Assembly (NCBI GenBank): GCA_021234155.1 | Contig: JAJEKV010000181.1 | Coordinates: 434,001 to 498,000 of the forward strand | Source of the DNA: Isoetes taiwanensis | Taxonomy: Eukaryota; Streptophyta; Lycopodiopsida; Isoetales; Isoetaceae | DNA length: 64,000 bases | Direction: 5' to 3' | Shown here: positions 13,396-24,870 of the stretch, in pieces | Position numbering within the stretch: the stretch's first letter is position 1 | How the letters are laid out: each line of letters starts with the position of its first letter | The notes under the pieces: model-generated | Database searches by the model: none | What the model was told of the DNA's origin: nothing | The model's input: only the letters and a program-made list of their open reading frames with translations | Made by a program: the position numbers and the translations under genes

Positions 13396-14922
13396 TGTGA
13401 CGCTCCAAAGATAACATACGATATGAATAATGATATTATAATCGACACGTTACTCACATGCTCCACTGTGACGACATGTACACGGGCGACCGTGAAGGGT
13501 AGTACCCTAGGGTACTAATCTTGTGAACCATTATATTGCACATGTTAAAGCAACATGTGAATATAATCCCTTTTGCCACGCGGCAATGACCATTGACCAA
13601 AAGGACCAGCCCTAAATGTTGAGATAAAGGGCATAAACCCTCTAAAAGGGAACCCCTTTCGCTTCCTCGAAGTCCTGATTGGAGCAAACAGAGAGATTTA
13701 CTCGGCCCCGAATCCAAGCAGAGAAGCTCCGATTCCTGTGTTTCATCCAAGATCAGTGCATCTCGGTGATCAAGAAAGATGGACTTCTGAGGAGTGGAGC
13801 CGCTGATTCAATAGGTAGATCCGGAAGCTATCGCCGCCGGTGATTTAGATCCATTCTTAGGCCATAGGCTAATTCCCACAAAATTCTAAGAATGATAGAC
13901 ACTCATCAAAGGAACCTAAATCCATGTATGATTAGGTAGATTAGAATAGATGCATTCTCATATGTTCGGGCCTCATTGATGATGTTTGACATTTTATGCT
14001 CTACCTTGTGTATTGTGAAGGGGGTAGAGACCCGTGAGCCCAAGAGCTTAAAGGATCATAGTTAGCCCATTAATTCCCACCACGCGCTCGTGCATAAGAG
14101 CCCTTTAGCCGCGGGTGGCTGAGTTAGACCTACCGGGACAAGGAAGGGCTTTTCGTCTGATCACGCTGATCCCTCCTCGCGAGCGACGGCCGGAACATTG
14201 TGGGCTAGGGCCTACCCCGGGTAATCAGCGAGGGCGTGGTATGGGCCTCGACACCTCTGGGTGATGCGTCTTCTAGGTTCAAGTCGATAATGAAAGCAAA
14301 GGGCTCTCTAGTCACTGCGGATTGGCATGAACCTCTTCCTCGGAGGAGAGCGATCTCCTCCCCGCCTACTCCGGGAGCCGGGAGATGCAACTCAAAGAGG
14401 TAGCCCTTTGGCTATGAACCTCGCAAGTAGGCTACGCCGTGCTCCACATTTTCAAAATTCTATCTCCGGAAGTATGCACGTGAGGGGCGATGGGAGTGGA
14501 CTACCTGGAATCCACCATACCCTATGCCACCAACCATTTGCCATGAATTGCCCCGGTGATTGTTATCCGAGACCTGCCGGGCCTTCCCCATGAGTCCGGA
14601 AAGCCCTGCAGGATTTCCATGTTATGTTTGACGCATTGATGTGTTGTTGCATCTATCGCGGATATGGGTGGACCACCGCAGGTGGGTATGTTATTGTTGA
14701 TTTGCGTCATGTGCTCATGTGTGTTTACGCTCAAGTAGCTTAGATCGATCCCGGTGGAGACGGGATAAATGACACGCCCATTCTTTCCCCGCTTGCTCTT
14801 GGCCACCATCGTAGAGTCCGGCGTTAGGTGGACGGCCTCACGCCGAAAGCGATGCCGGGTTTGAGGGATGATCTCCAGCTTGTATACCGACGGGCATCGA
14901 TATATGAGCCGGGCCGGTCACA
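13396..14922 (+). repeat. 5' LTR (about 1527 bp)
   Basis: This LTR is clearly homologous to 22456-24019 along its whole length, with many substitutions and small indels, so insertion is not recent. It shares blocks such as AACCATTATATTGCACATGT and TGTTATTGTTGATTTGCGTC (ATTTATGTC in the partner). It begins TGTGACG, ends GGTCACA, and contains an 18-bp perfect palindrome at 13500-13517. LTRs normally carry the promoter and polyadenylation signals; I could not place those with confidence. Confidence 0.9.
13500..13517. promoter_or_regulatory. Perfect 18-bp palindrome inside the LTR
   Basis: TAGTACCCTAGGGTACTA equals its own reverse complement. The core GTACCCTAGGGTAC (14 bp) is kept in the other LTR at 22563-22576. 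It lies about 105 bp from the LTR start. A protein-binding or cruciform role is inferred only from symmetry and conservation. Confidence 0.5.
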
Positions 14923-14923
14923 A

Positions 14924-14936
14924 TGGTATCGAGCTT
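14924..14936 (+). promoter_or_regulatory. Primer binding site (initiator tRNA-Met type)
   Basis: TGGTATCGAGCTT lies one base after the LTR end. The common plant primer site complementary to the 3' end of initiator tRNA-Met is TGGTATCAGAGC; this copy lacks one internal A. Position and sequence fix the 5' LTR boundary and the element's orientation. Confidence 0.8.
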
Positions 14937-15169
14937 TGATCTTGGCGCATCAGATCGAAATAATCAATCAATCCTATAGGAACTAACTAATCTAGACGGT
15001 GGAGTCTTGGAGATAAAACCCAAACACGAACCTCGGTAGTGGGAAATTTTTTCTTTCCACGGGTAGAGTTAGTAATTATCTAGGGGTTAGAATAATTAGA
15101 GAACATATTTAAGATGAAGCAGATAAGAGAAAAGTCTCTAGGAAAGCCTAATAAATGTTAGTCACTTCT

Positions 15170-15680
15170 TGGCTAAACCTCTAAGGGTGCTTGAATAGTT
15201 AGGTCATGACCTAACACCCTTCTCGCGCACTCTTGGAGGGTCCCCTAAAAATGACCTGGGAATTTGCTCAAAACTTACTCAAAGTGTAAAAGAAATGGTA
15301 GAATCTTACTTAGATTGCTTAAATTAGCGGAAACGATGTTAATATGTGTCAATTGGAAAAGTTTAGAACAGAAAGGGGCAACACCTCTAAGGTTGCGCCA
15401 GGGGCATAGTTAGGTCCCACCTAACACCCTTCTCAGCAAGCCTCTTAGAGGGGTCCGATAGCAATGGCCCTTGATCAGCCACTTACTCCAAATGAAGTAA
15501 ATAAGCAAAGAAACTTGCGAGTTAAAAAGGAAAATAAGTAGGAATTCCGTCTTTGAACTTGTTTTTAGCATCCATTAGGCATAGATGAATAACACCTCAA
15601 GAGTCGCCAGAGGTCCTTAGATCCCAACCTAACACCCTCCTCAGCTTTCCTCCAGGGGTCCGATTTTCAAACCCCATAAC
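15170..15680 (+). repeat. Leader tandem repeat, about 210 bp x 3
   Basis: Three degenerate copies are marked by ACCTCTAAG...TTAGGTC....CCTAACACCCTTCTC, followed by AGGGGTCC. These phrases recur at about 15175-15235, 15380-15460 and 15593-15660. The array occupies the untranslated leader of the LTR element, between primer site and interior. Confidence 0.7.
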
Positions 15681-18082
15681 TTGAGCCACAGCTCAAATCA
15701 CCTGAAATTTGTTGCAATGGGACGTTAGACAGCCTAGAATCCATTTATGACCTCAAATTAGGCTAGAAATGTCAAACCCCAGCTCAAAATGACCAAAATT
15801 GCTCAAACCCTTGAATTGTTTTTCCAAACTGTGGTTTGTTTGTAAATAGAAGCATACCCCATTAGTACCTCACAAGTATTGCTCTCGGCTCAAAGCTGAT
15901 GCCTTACTCCTAGATAGAGTGCCCAAAGAACACCCCTTTATTATAGTCATCTAGACCTCGACATAGCAACCCAAGTCCAAGCTGTTGGTACATCACCTCT
16001 GCTCATGCCAAAGGCATAAACCTTGACCTAATTTTGTCCTTCTAATAGAGTTTGACCTATACAAGCCGCCATTGACACTCCCTATTGCCAGGATACCTAG
16101 AAAGGAGCTAGAGTCTAGAGCTGCCCAAGTCACTCCATGTGTAGAGATTGGACTCCCCCAAACCAACTTTGCTAGGACCTTAGAGTATGCCTCAAACATC
16201 ATGGAGGTTTTGCAAAACAACCCTCATTTCATGCCATACCACCGTCCTATGTCCATAGACTTGGAGATTATAGATATGTCTCGGTAATCTTTGCTTTCGA
16301 GCCATCTTGCTTGCTTATAGAGCCCAAAATGTTGTAGGAGAGCCAGCTTCAAGTGGACCCTTAGACTCTAGAATATCTGGCGTTGCTTTGAAGTGTGAGG
16401 GCCGAGCCAAAAGGCTAGAGCGCCTTCTTGAAGACATCAAGGTCCCAGCCGATGCACGGCGGATAAGGAGAGGAGACCGAAAAGGCGGACAAGAGAGGAA
16501 GCACAACGACAAACACCTCAAGCCCGACAAGCGAGTAGAAACGGGGACACCGCTTAGGCACTGTCATCAATCTTCATCAAATGGGAAGAATATTTGGTAA
16601 CCAGCGGCATCAAGAATTTTCTAGATGTCAACCTCCCGGCTACCGTCCGCGAGGTCACATCGGAGAAAGGGATCTGATGCCTTCACCAACTCCGGCGCAC
16701 ATGAGTTTCAAATGGAAGAATGCAAAGCAGACAAAAATACTGGTGCGGAAGGCGTTAGACATCGATCTTGCGTGGCATCACGCGAGCTAAGGTCGAGGGC
16801 ATAATCTTTCATCGAGGAGAGAAGTCATGGCGACCACGGGAGCGTGCATAGAAACCGGGAGGGGAAGACAACCCGACCTTGCAGCCCGGCAGCTCAAGCC
16901 GAATGTAATGCAACGTCAACAAAAAGAGTTAAACCAAGCTAGGCAACCACAAAGCACCTAAAAGGCGACCCGGGGCCGAGCTTCGGCTCCTTGCACCAGC
17001 GGAGAACTTTCATCGGTTCCAAAGGTAGGAGACCATGAGGGGAAGGAGACCACGACCTATATCGGCGTGGGGCAAGATCAAGGAGGAGAATATTCCTAGC
17101 GAACAACAAGAATTTGGGACCCGAAACACCTAGAAACCAAAGGAAGGGGCGACTTTACTACGTCAACCAAGGAGTCGCGAGACTTCGAATGGATAGAACC
17201 CAAAGGGCGGAGGAGACGACCTAGCCAGCCAGGTACAAAATCACGCGAAAGGCAACCCGGAAGGAGCTAGGGTAGGTGCAATGGAGATGACCACACTTCC
17301 AAGCATAGGAGAGGCACCTCGAAAGCAAAGCCCAATCAGCGAGCTCCCGGAAAATTCAACCTACGGAGGAATGACAATGCACGCCTCTGAGCCACGATCT
17401 CGAGCTTCAAAGACATTCCAAGAGCGGTGCCCTGCAACCGGTGATCAACCGATCAATGGCACCGCACATCGGCAACCTTGCGACCTGCGCATATAGGGAC
17501 ATTGGCCGGTCCACGCATTCCTTACGACGGACATACACATTAAGGAGGAGTATCTTTTCAAGGGATCACATCGGCGAACACTCTTACATAACTTGGGGTG
17601 GCGAAACTCGGATCGGACATGAAGCTCAACAATAGTAGCGACATCTCAAGGAATCCGGGTCAACCCGAACGAAGAAGATGCGGCAAAACCGGGTTGATCA
17701 AATGCGATGGGAGGAGGAAACCCTAAAAGAGTATAAACATTTAAGTAGATCTTAGTAGTTGTTTTGAAAAAAGTGGATGAATTAAAATCCCAATTTAAAT
17801 GCGTTATATGTCTATTGTATATCTCCGGATGCTCACGAATATAGTGGAGAAACATGAGTTTAAAGTCATGTTTTACGCAGTTTAAGCGCTTAGATCAGAG
17901 CTCCTTCACTTGACTACCAATTGAGGGAAGCAAGGAAGCACAACTATAGCCCAAGATCAAAATGGAAGAGCAAGTCACGAGGGAGAAACCGGCGGAGCCC
18001 AAGCAAACCGACTCCAAACGCCCGAAAAGTGCTCGTCCACCCAATGTGAAATAAGAGACAACACCGGTCATGTCAAGATCAT

Positions 18083-19705
18083 GTTGTGCACGCACTGACA
18101 TCGTCGAGGCGCACCACTACTTCTTGTGGCAGCGGCAACAACTGGGCCGAACTTATGACACGAGTGGCCTCAACAATAGGAGGAGGAGCGACGGAGCATC
18201 AACGAGCCAACTAAGAAGGCAACATCTAGACAACCATAATTCCACCTTGTGGTAATATATAGGTGATCTTCATTAACGTGTATTAGATGGAGATGCACTT
18301 GAAAGGCAACTGCGGCGAGGAGATATGCCTTCAACAACCGGTGATGGCCGTCGGGTACTCCTACCCGGTAATTAGAAGAGAAGAAGCCGATCATCTCTCA
18401 GAGCATGTGGTATGTCAAGCGCCCAAGGTAGAAGCATTCGACACCTTAACGACAAGGATAGCAACTGAAGCACCTTGGCAAAAGAGAGTTCAAGATAATA
18501 GCCGGGCTATTCAACAACAAGAGTATATCTAAAGAGGTACTTCTTCAACTCAAGGGTCAAGGCTGCTTGTGAGATATAAGAATCCATCATCCCGACAATA
18601 TAGCCAGGGAGGAGAGCCATGAAGCTTTACTTGGCAAGGAGAGACCGGCATGCATAGAGGGACAAAAGTCGAAACCCGAAAGCTGGAGAAGTGCTAGCAA
18701 CCGACTTCTTTCCACGAGCTCCCCTAGAGGCAAATGGGAGGATCAAAGCGGCGGGCACAATCAAAAACCACCTGAGGGTACCTCAAGACAAGAAGACCGG
18801 CATAGCACTGAGGGGCGTGATAATGTCCAAGCCATGTGGACCAGGGGATCAAACAAGGAAGATTAGAAAGCTTCGATGGAGAAACAACTAGGTGGTGCAC
18901 CACCGTAACATCGTCGGATGCACCACTGCTTCTTGTGGCGGCGGCAACCTTTGGGCCGAACTTATGACACGAAAGTGGCCTCAACAATAGGAGGAGGAAC
19001 GACCCGACATCAACGCGAGCCAACTAAGAAGGCAACATCTCGACAACCATAATTCCACCTTGTGGTAATATAGGGTGATGCGCTACGACCGCGTGTATTA
19101 GATGGAGATGCACTTACGAAAGGCAATCAGCGACGAGGGAGATATGCCTTCAACAACCGTGATGGCTTCGTCGTACTCCTACCAAGAATTAGAAGAGAAG
19201 AAGCCGATCATCTCTCCGACATGTGGCATGTCAAACGCCCAAGGTAGAAGCATTCGACACCTTAACGACAAGGATAGCAACTGAAGCACCTTCGGCAAAA
19301 AGAGAGTTCAAGATAATAGCCAGGCTATTCAACAACAAGAGTATATCTAAGGCAGGTACTTCTTCAACTCAAGGGTCAAGCTGCTTGAGATATAAGAATC
19401 CATCATCCCACAATATAGCCGCCAGGGAGGAGAGCCATGAAGCTTTACTTGACGTGAGAGACCGACATGCATAGAGGGACAAAAGTCAGGAACTGAAAGC
19501 TGGAGAAGTGCTAGCAACCGACTTCTTCCACGAGCTCCCTAGAGGCAACAGGAGGATCAAAACTGACGGGCACAATCAAAACCACCGGAGGGTACCTCAA
19601 GACAAGAAGACGGCATAGCACTGAGGAGCGTGATAATGTCCAAGCCATGTGACCGAGGGGATCAAACAAGGAAGATTGGAAGCTCGATGGAGAAACAACT
19701 AGGTG
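18083..19705 (+). repeat. Tandem duplication, about 810 bp x 2, inside the LTR element
   Basis: Copy 1 is about 18083-18892 and copy 2 about 18893-19705. Shared blocks include GGGCCGAACTTATGACACGA, ACAACCATAATTCCACCTTG, GTATTAGATGGAGATGCACTT and the ending GATGGAGAAACAACTAGGTG. Numerous single-base indels separate the copies, so short matching ORFs in both (around APKVEAFDTLTTRIATEAP) cannot be one conserved protein over the full unit. Confidence 0.85.
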
Positions 19706-22401
19706 AGGCGAGGCGAGCCGATGACTTGCACGCGGACTTGCATACAACTTGGTGAACCCAAGGATGGACGATTCAAAGAACAACTGCAGAAGAGAACAAC
19801 TCCAGAGGAGTATAGCCAAAGGAATCGCGCACAGCCTCAAGAGACGCCTCCAAATAGCTTCAAGTATCATGAAGGGGGAACAATTACCGAGAACATGATC
19901 AGGAAGCAGACTGAAATATCGAAGCATCAACGACCAGCACACCTTTAGTTAGAATGTGATGCAAAGCGTGTTGTGCCATAGCCGACAAACATCGGAGGGC
20001 CCAAGTATATCAACAAGTTACCCCGGAGTACGAGCTGACGTACAAATAGGAGGATACAGATCGTCAACACCATTGCACCGGGAGGAACAACGATGACATT
20101 ACCAAGGAGTAGGTGTGCAACTCGAAGGGAGGCACAAGGGGGACCTAATAGCTCTAGTAGTAATTGTAATTATGTAAGTTATATGCTTTGCATATATAGT
20201 TCCCTTGTTATTCCTTCCCTCCCATAGCGTAACAGATCAAAGGAAGAGATGTCAGGCAATTTGCAGGGGTGAAGCAATCAACATCCTCAACACTATTCGG
20301 GCAACACGATAACGACAAGAGGACTCGACGTATGAGACATCGATGGAGTCGAAGAAACAATATCGGATACAGAGTCGTCCTTTAGCTGCCAAGACAAAGA
20401 GTTCAAGATAAAAGATTTTTTTTTCAACGATGCCACCTTCAGGCTTTTGAAAAGCGGCATGGAAGATTTCAAGTGATCAACTACACCATCAAGCCACCAG
20501 CAATGAGAGGCTTCTAACGAACAAAGTCAACCTCTACATCAAAGAGGAGCCACCGTCAAGGAGACTGAAGTATCGAGCGACTCAGAAGAACGTTACCTTG
20601 CTGCTTCAAGCAGGCAACGAGTGGATGAGCTTCTAGCAAGCTCAATGATCTAAGGCCATGGGGCCTAGTAGGTTAAATGTACGGACGACAACATCCATAT
20701 TGGGATTAGAAGACATTGGCGGATATTCTCGCCGAAAGGATTGCCCCAATATTGAGCTAAGCGTCAAGTATTGGGAAGGAAACGCATAGGAGTAACTAAA
20801 ATTATACACGATTGTTAACAGACATCCAACATATTGAAACCACTTGGTGAGATTGATCACCTCGCTAAGAAGGAATCATTATTAGGATAATTGTTGACCA
20901 TGTATAAATCTAGTACCTCCAAAAGAATAATCCAACCGAAAGAAAAAAAGTAATCTAACAAGTCCGGCCAACTTGTTACGATGGCATCAATTCGATTGAT
21001 AGGAATATTCCAAGAGTTTAAATAGCTAAGAAAGGGGGAATCTCTAGAATATAAAAGGATAGTACATGCAAGGTACATCTAAAATAAGAATTATAGTAAT
21101 CAAATAGTCTTTTGAGACAAAAGGAATTGTCATGATGACAAAACCTTGTGGTTTAGAATCGTTCTAACTAAGTAGGTAACCCATAACTATATTGAAATAA
21201 ATGATAACATAATATGTGCATCCATCTTAGATGGTTATATATGTCAGCTAAGGCTAGTAAATTAATGCGCTAAGTAAGAAGCGTATAACCTCTTAAGGGG
21301 AGAGAATAGATATGACGTTGTGTACAACATCATTGAAGGGGTGCAGGACCATTTTCTTTTCGAAGAAAGTGGGAGGGCTCAATCTTATGATTGAACGTAC
21401 TTGCATCGAATTGACCGACCCGTAGAATAGAGTTCACTCCGGCAATGGCCGAAGCGAACAGAGCGTAAGATAGATAGATACCTTAGTGCTCAGGAGGCCT
21501 TCAACGTGCGAGACTGACGTAGTAGCTAACTACACCAATGAAGTGGAGCAAAACTATGGGAGCAATGCAACGACCAAGTCATCTCCAAAATTACTCGACG
21601 CCGGCTCAATGGGTGGATGTGTTCTAGCCTTAGGTAAGGTGTGCGCATGCATTATAAGCTTTAATGTGTCTTATAGATAAGTTAAATATAGATCCTAATA
21701 ACTGGATAGAAACTGGACCGCGGTTCCGCTTGGATGAGTAGAAGGTAGATTAAAAAGTCTACTTCTGTCCCACGGAAGTAGACGACCTCGAGAGATAAGA
21801 GGTCATCAGGAATGCATTGATAGGAAAGCACCTCTAGTCAATGCCTACCAGGGGAAGGATCCTTCACGCCCAAATACGGGGAGGACGCCATTCTTCACGC
21901 CAAAGGCCACTAAAGGTGTAGGCATGAGTGTCATCCTAGGCATTATAGGGCGCTGTCTCCACGGCCACGATGGAAGAGAGATTAGTCATGCATCCATTTA
22001 GTTAATTAGATGGGTGGTTACCTTATAACCATAATTTTGTTAATAATTAAAATGGTATTAATGTAGTGTCGACCTGTGGGCCAATAGAGCGCTCCGGAGG
22101 GCAAGGAGATCGAGCTACGAAGACTTGCAACACAAGTTTTGTTGGAATGCGTTGCAAGGAATGAAGAGTACCTCGAAGGATAATTGTATATGAAATTATT
22201 AAATCTTGATAAACTTAAATGTCGTATTAAGTAAGGCTAATAAGTACCTTGCTTTAGTAGAGTTATGAATTGATAAGTTATTGGGATAATGCAATGTCCT
22301 AATAATGTTTTAAAAATATTACCTTCAGTAATTCTAATAATTGTGTAAGTATAATAGTAATGAATTGTATACATCAAGTTGGTTGCAGGACAGGAAGATC
22401 C

Positions 22402-22455
22402 CAAGGTGGGGAGACTTCTGATGCTGCGGACAGCATCAATTCAAGGTGGGGAGAA
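22402..22455 (+). promoter_or_regulatory. Duplicated polypurine tract with hairpin between
   Basis: AAGGTGGGGAGA occurs at about 22403-22414 and again at 22443-22454, the second abutting the 3' LTR as a plus-strand primer should. Between them 22419-22438 forms a perfect 8-bp stem (TGATGCTG / CAGCATCA) with a four-base loop. The downstream copy is the positional polypurine tract. Confidence 0.75.
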
Positions 22456-24019
22456 TGTGACGTTCCAGCATAACATACGGTATGAATACGTATATTATCT
22501 TCGACCGTCCACTAGTACATGTCGACTTCGCATGTACATGTACACGGCAACCGTAAAGGGTAGTACCCTAGGGTACGACCTTGTGAACCATTATATTGCA
22601 CATGTTAAAGCAACATGTGAATATAATCCCTTTTTGCCACGTGGCAATGACCCATTGACCAAAAAGGGACCAGCCCTAAATGCGTGGAGATAAAGGGGCA
22701 TAAACCCTAAAAGGGAAACCCTTTCAGTTCTCAGCCCCGAGTCTCGAGTTGGAGCAGCGAGAGGATGCATTTCCGCCGAACGAGGCGTAGAAGTCGGATT
22801 TCCCAGGTTGCGGCTTCGATCCAAGATCGGCGGAACCCGAGATCAGCAAAGCATGGACGCTTTCGGAGGAGTGGGAGCCGCCAAGATGCGGGTGGGTGGT
22901 TGATTCAATAGGTAGATCCGAGTTATCGGGCCGCTTCAGTGGGTTTAGCATCCATTCTTAGCTATAGGCTTACCCCTCAGACCTAAGAATGATAGACACT
23001 AACAAAGGAACCTAACCATGTATGATTAGGTAGATTAGAATAGATGTATTCTGTTATGTTCAGTTCTGTTGATGATGTTTTGACATTTTATGTGCCACTC
23101 TTGTGTATTGGGAAGGGGGGTAGAGACCCAGAGCCCAAGTAGTTGTATGATCATAGTTAGCCCATTAATTCCCAATTAATGCGGCCTGTGCATAAGAGCC
23201 CGCCTGGCTGTGGGTGGCGAAGCTAGACCGGCTGACAAGGAAGGGCTTGTCTGATCACAGTTGATCCCTCTGGTGCGTAGCGACGGCCGGGGAACATTGT
23301 GGGCTAGGCCTAATACCCTGGCACTGCGAGAGGGCAGGGTATGGGCTCGACACCTCTTGGGTGATGCATCATCTTTTAGGGGTTCAAGTCGTATACGAGC
23401 AATGGCTCTCTAGCTCGCCTGTGATTGGCATGAACCTTCTGGAGGAGAGTGATCTCCTCTTGCCTCATCGGGAGCTGGGGAGATGCAACCCAGTAGTAGC
23501 CCCTTTGGCTATGAACCCGGCAGGCTACGGTCAGGCTCCAATACTTTTCAGCCTATCTGCAAAGTATGCACAGGAGGGGCGGATGGAGTGGACTACCCAA
23601 CGACCATGTTCCTATGCCAGCCAAATCCATTTGCCATGAATTCTGTCTGCATTGCTATCTGGAGACCCAAGCCGTCAGTCTTTCCCCATGAGTCTGAGCC
23701 TGGGTAGGATTTCCCCATGTTATGTTGACGTATTGATGTGTTGTTGCAGCTACTGTGATATGGTGGACCACCCTTCGAGGTGGGTATGTTATTGTTGATT
23801 TATGTCATGTGCTCATGTGTGTTTACGCTTCCGCAGTTAGATCGATCCCGAGGGAGACGGGATAAATGACACGTCCATTCTTCCCCATCGGGTTCTTGGC
23901 CACCATCGAGAGCCCGATGTTAGGTGGACGGCCTTACGTCAGCGAGCAGATGCTGGTTTGAGGGATGATCTCCAGTTTGTATACGATCGGGGCATCGTAT
24001 ATGAGCTGGGGCCGTCACA
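22456..24019 (+). repeat. 3' LTR (about 1564 bp)
   Basis: Partner of 13396-14922. It begins TGTGACG directly after the polypurine tract, ends CGTCACA, and is followed by the ATATG target duplication (24020-24024). Its reading frames are chance frames shared partly with the 5' LTR. Confidence 0.9.
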
Positions 24020-24262
24020 ATATGCATACCAAACAAAGTCGACGACAGAGGGCATCCTTGTCTCACTCCAATCGTGCTACTGACCTCCCTCATATCTGCT
24101 GTGACTTTGGATATGATATATTCATACAACCTTGAAACTGCACCTCTAAGAGAGTCAGGGGCCCCAATCTATTTCATCTGAGTTCCAATCCATCTCTGGG
24201 TACGCTATCAAAAGCTTTCGAGAAGTCTATGAATGCCAGAAACAATGCTTTTCTCGACCCTT
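24020..24262 (-). mobile_element. LINE fragment C, 5' part (reverse transcriptase core)
   Basis: The minus strand encodes a degenerate reverse transcriptase. TLRTMIEKAKGSRKALFLAF then IDFSKAFDSVPRDGL (about 24262-24190) is the first catalytic-Asp block, and GVRQGCPLSSTLFGMHI (about 24085-24030) is the next conserved block. Coding resumes at 13395 beyond the LTR element, so the insertion split the domain between the GCPLS and YVDD motifs. Frameshifts and stops show the LINE was already dead or has decayed. Confidence 0.8.
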
Positions 24263-24263
24263 T

Positions 24264-24756
24264 TGCTTTTTCTATCATTGTCCTCAGTGTAGCGTCTCGT
24301 GCTCAGATCCTCCCGTTCAACCGCTGCTTTCCTCATCTTATTCCGTAATCTGTATTCTCTCTTTCTCTCTGCATCCAATTTCTTGTAAATTGCAGAGGAA
24401 ACTGGATCTTCATGCGATATTTCCTGTGTTGCATTGACATCCAACAAATCTGGAACACTGTATTGGAATTCATCAGGCCGAAAGTCCAATGCTAAACGTG
24501 TGATTGCCTCCAGGCCGGTATCAGGGAGCGCCATGAAATTCCTGAAAGAGGGAGAATAAGTGAATTGGAGGGAGAATTTTCGCGGACCATGAGGTCGAGG
24601 TAGTTCTGAGCTCGATCGAATTTGCAACGTACTACCACTCGCGCGAAAATCCAGCCAAAATCCCACAATCATTTTCCTAACGGTTTGCTGGTGAGGTGAA
24701 CGTGCGAGTACATGAAGGGCGTCAAAAAAATGACGGGCAGTTACGCCCACCAGCAC
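24264..24756 (-). CDS. Unrecognised exon-like ORF
   Basis: A minus-strand frame runs from 24756 into the LINE fragment in a different frame. A good acceptor (CTCTTTCAG) lies just upstream of an in-frame ATG at about 24535, giving MALPDTGLEAITRLALDF, then FRPDEFQYSVPDLLDVNA and a basic charged stretch around KKLDAERKREYRLRNKMRK. That composition looks like the N-terminus of a nuclear protein, but I recognise no family. It may be the 5' end of a host gene cut off where the LINE begins at about 24262. Confidence 0.35.
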
Positions 24757-24817
24757 CCAAATTAAGCAAAAGCAGGGGTGCTTTAAGCGGGCTAAAACCC
24801 TGCTATAAGCATGCTAT

Positions 24818-24841
24818 AAGCATGCGTCCGGACGCATGCTT
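24818..24841. repeat. Perfect 24-bp palindrome
   Basis: The arm AAGCATGCGTCC is followed directly by its reverse complement. The preceding 15 bases carry two further GCATGCTATAA-like half-repeats. It could extrude as a cruciform or mark a transposon end; no function is shown. Confidence 0.7.
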
Positions 24842-24870
24842 TTGATACCCACCAGCATACTTTTACCCCA

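Larger units (their letters stand above)
13396..24019 (+). mobile_element. Full-length LTR retrotransposon, apparently non-autonomous
   Basis: The element has two direct LTRs of about 1.5 kb, each starting TGTGACG and ending with its complement (GGTCACA or CGTCACA). A tRNA-Met-type primer site follows the first LTR, a polypurine tract precedes the second, and a perfect ATATG target duplication flanks it. The 7.5-kb interior has no frame longer than about 145 codons. I find no protease, reverse transcriptase, RNase H or integrase motif, only tandem repeats and GC-rich non-coding sequence. It is either a LARD-like non-autonomous element or completely decayed. Orientation comes from the primer site and polypurine tract. 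The superfamily cannot be assigned. Confidence 0.9.

Noticed and set aside
14205-14809. ORFs inside the 5' LTR as possible genes
   Set aside because: They are not preserved in the 3' LTR at the matching positions and lack motifs.
19511-19948. ORFs in the second copy of the 810-bp duplication
   Set aside because: The frames are not kept between the two copies because of indels, so no conserved protein is supported.
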